Shown here in pieces: positions 18,545 to 25,179 of a DNA stretch of 25,179 nucleotides (the stretch's first letter is position 1; the number at the start of each line of letters is the position of its first letter). The notes under the pieces were generated by a model, which saw only the letters and a program-made list of their open reading frames with translations, did not search any database and was not told where the DNA came from. This DNA comes from Fonticula alba (lineage: Eukaryota > Opisthokonta > Rotosphaerida > Fonticulaceae), in assembly GCF_000388065.1 (NCBI RefSeq), contig NW_009242974.1, positions 1,764,279 through 1,789,457 on the forward strand, in the 5' to 3' direction. The translations under genes were made by a program, and so were the position numbers.

Positions 18545-20562
18545 ATGACAGCCGTCCCCGATCCTTCTGTTTCGGTGACCAACTCGACCCCCGGGTCGCC
18601 CTCGCTGGATAATTCCACTGACTACCCGGTGCAGAACCGCGTGTCCTGGACGCCGGAGAAGGACCGCCGCATCGTGGAGATGATCATCCAGCGTGTTAAG
18701 GAGCAGCGCCGTACTCAGGCCACTCTGCCCATCTACAAGGAGGTCGCCGAGGCGGTGGACTTCCCTTGCACTCCGTCGGCCATTCGCAACCGCATCTCCG
18801 ATGTGCGTGACCTCCGCCAATGTCACCGCCATCGCTGCATCGCAACGTGGCTCCCTCCTCTGGATGGGCTGTGATCGCGCCTGTCGATATGCCCTTGGCG
18901 TTTTGCCTCTTCCCCTCATCGCGGCTTGTACTAACTCCCGTCCGCCAACCTGGTCCCCTCCCCCCCCTCTCCCCTCCCGGTTTAGCTCAAGTACATCTAC
19001 ATGGAGGCCATCTACCTGGTGCGGGATCAGAAGTTCCGCTTCGATCCGCATACCCTGCGCTTCGGTGAAAGCGAGTCCCGCTGGTCCGAGGAGCTTAAGG
19101 TATGTTGGCCATATTCCCCCTCGCCCATCCACCATGCTTCTGTTGGGCTGTGTGCCTGCTCCAACCGGGCGGGGGAGCATGCCTCCGTGTCCTTCACCCA
19201 CATGGTCCTTCTCTGATACTCGGTCCTGACATTCTTTGTTGCCCCTCTCCACCTTCCGCACGCACTCCAATGCCAACACACCACCTGCCCGCCGGCACTA
19301 CCCACGCCAGCAGAAGGATGGCCCCAACAACCCGTCACTCTTCCGCCGGAAGCGCATCTCCAAGGACCGCGACCAGTCCCGGAACTATGGCCCGAAGCGC
19401 ATCATGAGCCTCAAGTACTTGAAGAACCATCCCTTCGAGGCGGCCATCGCCCTCGGCCAGTACCTGCGCTTGAATGGCGATCACGACCTCAAGCCCCTGG
19501 TGGCGGATGACATTGCCCAGAACATTGAGTTCCCCACGAACGCCAGCTTCGCCAAGGGCGCGCGGGTGGGCACCCTCGGGGTCCCGGCCGGCGCGGAGGA
19601 TGTCCTGGCCCTGGCCGGGCAGCCGCATCCGGACTTCCTCCGCGATCACCCGGGGGCCGGTGCTCCTGGGGTGGCCATGCCGCCGCATGGGATGGGTGGG
19701 CACCCTCGGGGTCCCGGCCGGCGCGGAGGATGTCCTGGCCCTGGCCGGGCAGCCGCATCCGGACTTCCTCCGCGATCACCCGGGGGCCGGTGCTCCTGGG
19801 GTGGCCATGCCGCCGCATGGGATGCCCTCAATGCCGCCTGGGGCGCCGGTGGTGGGCCAGGGCGATGCCGGGGTCGGGTCGGCTGCCGCCGCCGCCGCCG
19901 CTGCCCAATCCCAATCCTACATGTATTCGCCCTTCCACCCGATGTACCTGCCGGGGATCGGCCAGCATCCGATGCATCCGAGCACGCCGCTGCATGGGTC
20001 CGGCAATCCCGGGCTTGTGGGGAACTCCCCGGCCGGAGCTTTTGCTGCTTCCCTGGGCCATGGGGCTGCCTCGACACCGGGCTTCCCGCATCCGATGAGC
20101 ATGTTCCCCTCGCCATCCGGGGTGGGCATCCCTCAGCATGTGCCGGCGACCACGTCTCCTGCGGCCGCTGCCGCGGCTGCCGCGGCCGCGGCCGCTGTCG
20201 TCGCCGTCCCGGAGGTCCCGAGCCTGGCCACCCTCCTGATGAAGCTGCGGGAGATCCTGCTTGTCAAGCGGGTGACCCTGCCGGAGGAGATGCTTCAGAA
20301 GGGCATCAACAATCCCTCGAAGCTCCTGGGCATCACGGCCAGCCTGATCAATGAGGACCCCAACCACAAGGTTATCATTTCCTCGCTGGCCGACGACACC
20401 GAGGCCCTCCTGTCCTACCTGTCTACGGTGGTCCCGGCACAGGCGGTTACTGGGACCCCGTCGACCCCGAAGAACCCTGGTGTCCCGGCCGGGGACCTTT
20501 CCTCTGTTGAGTCCCCCCCGGCCACGCCCCTCTCGGCCAAGACGACCACCGCCTCGTCGTAG
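18545..20562 (+). CDS. SANT/Myb-like protein, frame broken by a 130-bp duplication
   Basis: Exons 18545-18802, 18986-19099 and 19311-20562 (or 19314). The N-terminus (VSWTPEKDRRIVEMIIQRV, then YKEVAEAV and AIRNRISDLKYIY) looks like a SANT/Myb-type helix bundle: a W near the start, spaced helices and a basic third helix. Such domains bind DNA or histone tails. A basic block follows (LFRRKRISKDRDQSRNYGPK). The rest is Gly/Pro/Met-rich, then an alanine run, then a helical C-terminal module (SLATLLMKLREILLVKRVTL) and a Ser/Thr/Pro tail ending at TAG 20562. Exon 3 starts in one frame and finishes in the next. The switch falls exactly at the tandem duplication 19564-19823, whose 130-bp unit is one base over a multiple of three. 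With both copies read, the upstream frame runs on to 20354 with unrelated arginine/glycine-rich sequence. With a single copy the gene would be 497 residues. Family unknown; nuclear role inferred. Confidence 0.72.
18803..18985 (+). other. SANT-like gene intron 1
   Basis: 183 nt, phase 0. Donor TCCGAT|GTGCGT, acceptor CCGGTTTAG|CTCAAG. The 3' part is C-rich (CCCCTCCCCCCCCTCTCCCC). The join reads IRNRISDLKYIYMEAIYL. Confidence 0.85.
19100..19310 (+). other. SANT-like gene intron 2 with tandem NAGNAG acceptor
   Basis: 211 nt, phase 0. Donor CTTAAG|GTATGT. The acceptor is CGCCAGCAG, so splicing after the first AG (19310) or the second (19313) differs by one glutamine codon only. Confidence 0.75.
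19564..19823 (+). repeat. perfect 130-bp tandem duplication inside an exon
   Basis: Copy 1 is 19564-19693 and copy 2 is 19694-19823. Both start gggtgggcaccctcgg and end cgccgcatgggat, and I see no difference between them by eye. They encode GTLGVPAGAEDVLALAG and on to VAMPPHGM. Confidence 0.97.
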
Positions 20563-21194
20563 AAGTGGCGGCACTCACAGGATTGGGGCCTCCTGATGCC
20601 GGTTGGCTGTGTTGCCTCCTCTTCCTGCGCCCCTTTCCCATAGGCGCGTGCATGAATGGGGGGAGGTACATCGCAAGGTGTGACCTCCCTTCCTTGTTCG
20701 CTGTCTTGACGTGGTGGATGTGCACGCTGGATGTGCGCACCCTCCCCCTCCCCTGCGCCCCCTTCAGCATGGGGGCCCGGAGTCTGGGGCAGCTTGGAGG
20801 GGCCAGACTGCGAGAGATAGATCCAGAGCCAGGGGAACCAGGGGGTAGGAGGTTTCCTTCTCTCTTTCTTTCTTTCTTTCTCTTTCTCTCTCTCTCTCTC
20901 TCTCCTTCCCTCTGTGAAGTCCCTTGCCATCTGTCCTTGCTTCCTCTACCCGACATGTGACGGGAGGAGCGAGTCATGTCGGTTGTATTGCGCGCTTCTC
21001 GCCTTGTTGAGATGCTCGTCGTGCTGGTCTCCATGTCTTTCTCTCTCTCTCTCTCTCTCTCTTGCCCGCTGCCTCTCTGCTCGGCCCCTGCTCCCTGATA
21101 TCCTCTCTGCCCTTGTTTCTATAATTCCTCAAAATACATATAAAGTTCATGTTGGATGGGCGTCTGCCGGGTTATTTCGCACCCCCGTAGGTCG

Positions 21195-21257
<63 letters not shown>

Positions 21258-21464
21258 CGTGCGTGCGTGTGTGTGTGTGCGTGCGCTCGCGCAAGGAGGT
21301 ATCGAGAAAGAGGCGGGCAAGATGCATCCCGCTGCCCATCAGGCCCGAGGAGGCATCCACACGACAAGATATCACCACCTCAGCACAGGCTTGAATGCGC
21401 TTCTGATACATACTCACAGGCGGGGGGAAGGAGGTACATGTATTTGCCTGGGGGCATGCACGAA
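20563..21464. other. convergent intergenic region, CT- and GT-rich
   Basis: It lies between the SANT-like gene (plus) and the coiled-coil gene (minus). It holds CT-rich tracts at 20860-20903 and 21039-21062, an AT-rich patch (aaaatacatataaag, 21131-21145) and a long GT array. No coding sequence supported. Confidence 0.65.
21196..21290 (+). repeat. (GT)n microsatellite with GCGT variant end
   Basis: About 29 uninterrupted TG units (21196-21253), then GCGT tetranucleotides and further GT units up to about 21290. Confidence 0.95.
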
Positions 21465-23294
21465 CTACACTTGCCGGTCATCTGGTGGTGCATCCATGGT
21501 ACCCCATGGCGCTGGAGGGTGAGCAGAGCCCGGCGGCGGTGACGTTGCACGGTCCCGGTGTTGTGGCCTGGCGGCAGTGGCAGGACCGGCAACAGAGGCG
21601 TAATGCACCGGCAGGGGGGGTGTATGATGGTGATAGTAGCCACTGTGGAGCTGCTGCGCATGTTGGTAGTGGCCATAACCCGGATGGCGGAGGAGGGGGT
21701 GGTGATGGGGATGGTGATGCGGTGCTCCGGACAAGTAGCGTCCCATGGTTGTTGGCAAGTGGCTTGATGGGTCTCCCAGGGCGGATGGAGCGCCGGCTGT
21801 TGCCACCGGTGCCGCCGCGGAGGGCGGTACGCTCGAAGCCACTGTTGAGACTGGGGCCGGGACCGGGCCTGGGGCTGGGACCGGGTCCGAGACCGGGGCC
21901 GGGGCCGGGGCCGGGGCCGGGTCCGAGACCGGGACCGGGGCTGAGGAAGGTAGCGGGACCGATACCGAGGGGCGCTGCAGAGCCGAGGCCCCATCGTCCA
22001 GAGGAATGGACGAATCCGGCACCAATGGCGGGTAAAGTAATCCCGAGGCAGGCCACTCGGCCACAGCTGCTGCCCCGAACTCCGCCTTCAGGCGATCCGT
22101 CTGGAAGGTGTAATTCTGCAGCATGGCCAGGTGCCCGAGAAGGATTTGCTGCTGGGACTGCTGCGTCCGAAGCTGGGTCTGGAGCTGGCTGATTTGGTAC
22201 TCGTGCAACTCGCACTTGGACATGTATCGAAAGGAACATGCCGCACCGGGGGAGGGGGGCGCACCGGCGGGCGGGGCGTCCGGGACGCTGGAGGGTGCCA
22301 GTCGACTGGCCGGAGAGGGAGGCCTTCCAAACTGCCCTTGTGTCGGGGGCCAGGCCGCCTGCGATGGCACCGGCTGCCAAGAGGATGCCGGAGCACCCGA
22401 TTCAATACCCAAGGCGGCCAGGCGACTGCGCAGGAGTTGGGCATCGAAAGCTTGAGCAGCCTGCTTGCGCAGGTGATGGGAGTAGCGTGGTGCATGGCCG
22501 TCGGCAGACGAGACGCCCGGACCCGTCGCAGACCAGGGGCGAGATGCTTGTTGTTGCTGTTGCTGCTGTTGTTGTTGTTGTTGTTGTTGCTGCTGCTGCT
22601 GCTGTGGTTGGGGGGCATTGGCGGTGGCGGTAGCAGTGGTAGATGTAACGGTAGCCTCGCCAGAGGCGGTTGCAGTGGTGGCGGTTGCAGTGGTGGCGGT
22701 AGCGGTGGTCGCGGTGGTCGAGGGGGTGGCCTCGGGTTGGTCGGACGAGGAGGAGGATGCAGACGCGGTGGCGGTTGTAGCGGTAGAGGGAGCGGTGGCT
22801 GGGGGTTGGTCCGAGCCCGGAGCAGAGTCGGTGGTAGTGGCGGTGGCAGCGGCGGCGGCGGCGGCGGTGGTGGTTGTCGTAGTGGTGGTGGTAGTTGCAG
22901 GAGGAGAGGAGGTCGATGCGCTGGCGGACGCTGTGGTTGAGGCGGATGCAGATGTTGTGGCACTTTTCGATGCCGAGGTCACAGCTGGCGCCGGGGAGAA
23001 GCTCACCGGGGCGAAGGAGAAGTGATCGGGCGGCTGGATGTCTGCACTTTCAGCCACCGGGAGTGTTGAGCATGAGCATGGAGCAAAGAGTTGCTGTCGG
23101 ACAGCAGCACTTGTGGACACCCGCCGAAGTTTTTGGGCTAGTTGGTCAACCTTGGTGAAGGTATGTCGGCGGTTGGTAGGTAGGAGGAGGCGCGGCCGAG
23201 GGCAATACACCGAGGTGCATGGAAAAGGGATATGCGTAAGTGTGCGCACGTGCGCTTGAGGCGGAGTGGGAGAGGGATGGGTGTATGTGTATGC

Positions 23295-23330
<36 letters not shown>

Positions 23331-23677
23331 AGGGGGGGGGGGCGAGATAGCGAAAGGGGTCGTACCTTATGCTGAAGATCAGTGGAGCGTAGCCTTTCTT
23401 CCGAGAGGCTCTGCACGCCGGCATTCCCGTCCGCGGCGCCATGACAGCAAGAGAAAGGAAGAGGGCATGTATGTTAGATAGCCGCAGGCGATGGGATTCC
23501 TCCCTCCCCCCCTCCCCGGCGGCAGCGACCCGGTCGCAGAACGCACACGAAGTAGATGGTCATTTTGGAGCTTGACTGGTGTCAGGAGGGGAGAGTAAGG
23601 AGTCGGAGAGGACACGCGCGAGGGGTGACTGTGACAAGGGCTGCGTGCGCACCTGTCCGATAAAGGGAGCCAGCCAT
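21465..23677 (-). CDS. low-complexity coiled-coil protein with polyQ
   Basis: Exons 23677-23653, 23575-23547, 23410-23366 and 23150-21465 total 1785 nt, giving 594 residues. The three tiny first exons and the start of the fourth join into one continuous amphipathic helix (SLYRTVKLQNDHLL, RSLSEERLRSTDLQHK, VDQLAQKLRRV), with Leu/Val at coiled-coil spacing. This is why I trust the joins. Next come a Ser/Ala/Thr-rich stretch with long threonine and alanine runs (about residues 80-210), 19 glutamines (about 216-234), a second coiled coil near 342-385 (ELHEYQISQLQTQLRTQQSQ), a Pro/Ala/Val/Asp repeat (SDPAPAPAPAPVSDP), and a His/Tyr/Pro-rich tail (HHHPHHHPLLRHPGYG). No catalytic domain is present. 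Such a make-up suits a scaffold or transcription co-factor, but function is not known. The stop is TAG 21467-21465. Confidence 0.75.
22548..22604 (-). repeat. CAA/CAG repeat coding for 19 glutamines
   Basis: Nineteen Gln codons in a row, mixed CAA and CAG on the sense strand, inside the last exon of the coiled-coil gene. The mix of codons is less slippery than a pure CAG run. Confidence 0.95.
23151..23365 (-). other. coiled-coil gene intron 3
   Basis: 215 nt, phase 0. Donor CATAAG|GTACGA, acceptor CTTCACCAAG|GTTGAC. On the sense strand it carries a C-tract and then a CA array (plus-strand GT run about 23299-23329). Confidence 0.8.
23411..23546 (-). other. coiled-coil gene intron 2
   Basis: 136 nt, phase 0. 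Donor CTTCGT|GTGCGT, acceptor GGCGTGCAG|AGCCTC. It contains TAA in the frame of the next exon, so that exon cannot simply extend upstream. Confidence 0.72.
23576..23652 (-). other. coiled-coil gene intron 1
   Basis: 77 nt, phase 1. Donor CGGACAG|GTGCGC, acceptor TGACACCAG|TCAAGC. It is the shortest intron in the window. Confidence 0.7.
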
Positions 23678-23688
23678 CACGAGTTCAT
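23677..23688 (-). promoter_or_regulatory. three-codon upstream ORF overlapping the start codon
   Basis: On the minus strand ATG-AAC-TCG-TGA ends so that the A of TGA is the A of the main ATG (TGATG). Such an overlap is known to allow termination followed by reinitiation, or to lower translation of the main frame. It depends on ATG 23677 being the true start. Confidence 0.45.
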
Positions 23689-25179
23689 TTTCGAGGGAAG
23701 CTATCCGGCTCTCGAAGACGGCCTATATGTGGAGATGGATGACGTCGGGGTGGACATGGTCAGAGATGCATGTGGGTGGGGGTACATGGAAGAGGAGCCA
23801 GAGGAGGAGTGGGCATGTGCCACTGCCAGGGAAGGAGAGGCGCGGCGGGTGGGAACGAACATAATCGGAGGCAGCCATCGCCGGTGGGGAGAGCAGGGAC
23901 CGGGATAAGGGGAAGGGGGGCGGGGGAAATGGACAACGTCGTCGTCGTCGTCGTCGTCGTCGGCAGCGGCGGCGGCGGCGGCGGCGGTAATGGGGAGAGT
24001 GGGTGCGAGAGCGATGAGAGTGACGGGGGGTGGAGGGGGGGGGGGGGGGTGCTCTCTAGGAGATTCCCAACCCGGTGGCAGCGCAGTAGGGGATGAATAT
24101 TGCCGTCGGAGTGGCTGGGCCTTTGTCGACCCTTCCCTGGCCTCTCAGCGAGGCGGACGTTCACCCGGACCAGGGGTGGTGCATGCGTGTCGGTGGAAGC
24201 TCGCCAGGGGCAACACTAGCCCCACAGTCCTGGTACGCCCGGGGTGTGTGCGTGTGGGGGGGGGGGAGGGGGGTGGGACTCACGCTTGCGTATGTGCCCG
24301 CGCCCGCGTCTGTCTCTGTTGGGGCGCACCTCGGGGCTTCTCGGCGCGCCAGCCAGGCTCGCGATTGGCAGCGGCCAGCAGGCCTGTTGGCGGCCTGCCC
24401 GCCGGGCCCCATCGTTGGCAAGAGAGTTGGTGGTCGATTGTTTTCGCTGTCCTCCCCCCCCTCTGGGGTCGAGTCCCGGCATGTGCCCGGTGGCGAGATC
24501 GCAGACTGCCCGCCAGGCGGTTCTCCCCTCCGGGGGAGCAATTCTGCGAAAGGGGAGTGCGCGGGTCTCGCCCATGGTCGAAGAGCGGATCTGGCGTTTA
24601 CTACCACGGGGCAGAGGATCTCCCGGGCCAGATTTTTCGTCCTGCCCTGGCCACCCCCCTCGAATCCGTAATTGGAGAATAGCACCGGACACTCTGCGCC
24701 TGGCCTCGAGAGATCGTCGTCTGGTGCCCCCCCCCCCCCCCGCCCGTTCGCAGGAGCTTGGCAGCAAAAGGGAACGGCAGGGGCTGGATCGGATAGTGCC
24801 GGCAACCCATCCGGACAGCTCCAGGTGCGTGCACTCGAACAAAAGCAAGCGCCGTGCTCCCCGTCAGGGCATTGCCCCTGCGTTGACACATCGCACACAC
24901 GCGCCCCCGCACGCGCGCGCGCAACGTGCGCCATTAACCGAATGCGCGCTCCCGATCGAGAGCTATTAACTCGATGGTCGTGTGATACACTCGCGTCAGT
25001 TGACGGCCGGACGGCCCCGGCGACTGGCCCCAGGCCCACTGATGGGCCGGCGGCCCCTGGGGACTTGCGAACATCCATGCCCATCCAGAGCAACTTTTCC
25101 TCGCTTCCCTCCTGTTTTCCCCTCCTGCCACTTCCTGGCGATCGCCCTCTCGCCCTCCCTCCCTCCATCCCCCCCCCCC
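23689..25179. other. right-end region without a firm gene
   Basis: The left part is the upstream region of the coiled-coil gene. It contains the trinucleotide repeats, G-rich runs near 24027-24049 and 24255-24270, C14 at 24728-24741 and a palindromic patch near 25028-25062 (CCCCAGG and CCTGGGG arms). From 25080 to the end the plus strand becomes strongly pyrimidine-rich and ends in a C-run, which could be the leader or first intron of a plus-strand gene beyond the window. A minus-strand frame of 335 codons (24161-25168) has no domain and looks like chance. Confidence 0.5.
23937..23986 (+). repeat. (GTC)n then (GGC)n trinucleotide repeats
   Basis: About eight GTC units followed, after gcag, by about seven GGC units. 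They lie about 260-310 bp upstream of the coiled-coil gene ATG, so probably in its promoter or 5' UTR. Confidence 0.95.

Noticed and set aside
24161-25168. 335-codon minus-strand open frame at the right end
   Set aside because: Composition follows local base content, it ends in proline/histidine runs from simple repeats, and I see no domain or conserved motif.

Overview
The window is nuclear DNA from a GC-rich eukaryote with compact, intron-bearing genes. The evidence is: protein-coding exons interrupted by short GT-AG introns (77-215 bp), a eukaryotic-type tRNA-Asp with a Pol III T-run, a Ku70 with a C-terminal SAP domain, a DGAT2-family acyltransferase, a GPI-anchor-type surface protein, many CT/GT/CA microsatellites and long C or G homopolymers. 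A small unicellular eukaryote such as a GC-rich holozoan/holomycotan protist (for example a Fonticula-like organism) fits, but that name is a guess from general character, not shown by the sequence.

Layout, left to right. (1) 2-445, plus: 3' end of an AT-hook protein. (2) 625-3681, minus: five-exon KU70, convergent with gene 1. (3) 4467-7801, minus: two-exon type II membrane glycosyltransferase of the GT92 kind. (4) 7802-8997: no firm gene; one possible exon. (5) 8998-9069, minus: tRNA-Asp(GTC). (6) 9070-10620: no firm gene. (7) 10636-11629, plus: TATA box, 5'UTR intron and a two-exon, eight-cysteine secreted protein with a GPI-type tail. (8) 11630-13155: microsatellite-rich spacer. (9) 13156-14655, minus: DGAT2-family acyltransferase, cut at its 5' end by a 365-bp assembly gap (14656-15020); a possible first exon lies beyond the gap. 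(10) 15336-18410: long GC-rich spacer between divergent genes. (11) 18545-20562, plus: three-exon SANT/Myb-like protein whose third exon carries a perfect 130-bp tandem duplication that breaks the frame. (12) 20563-21464: repeat-rich convergent spacer. (13) 21465-23677, minus: four-exon low-complexity/coiled-coil protein with polyQ. (14) 23689-25179: no firm gene.

The genes look functionally unrelated (DNA repair, glycosylation, lipid synthesis, surface protein, two unknown nuclear or scaffold-like proteins), as expected of an ordinary eukaryotic locus. The most interesting signal is in how the genes are built rather than in any one of them. Most introns start with GTGCGT or GTRCGN instead of GTAAGT, and most carry a C-tract on the sense strand, often 10-20 bases long. 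I reconstructed exon joins by hand; KU70, GT92, the surface protein and the coiled-coil gene all give total coding lengths divisible by three, and in KU70 two joins restore a gapless alignment with the known family pattern. No new multi-gene system is evident.
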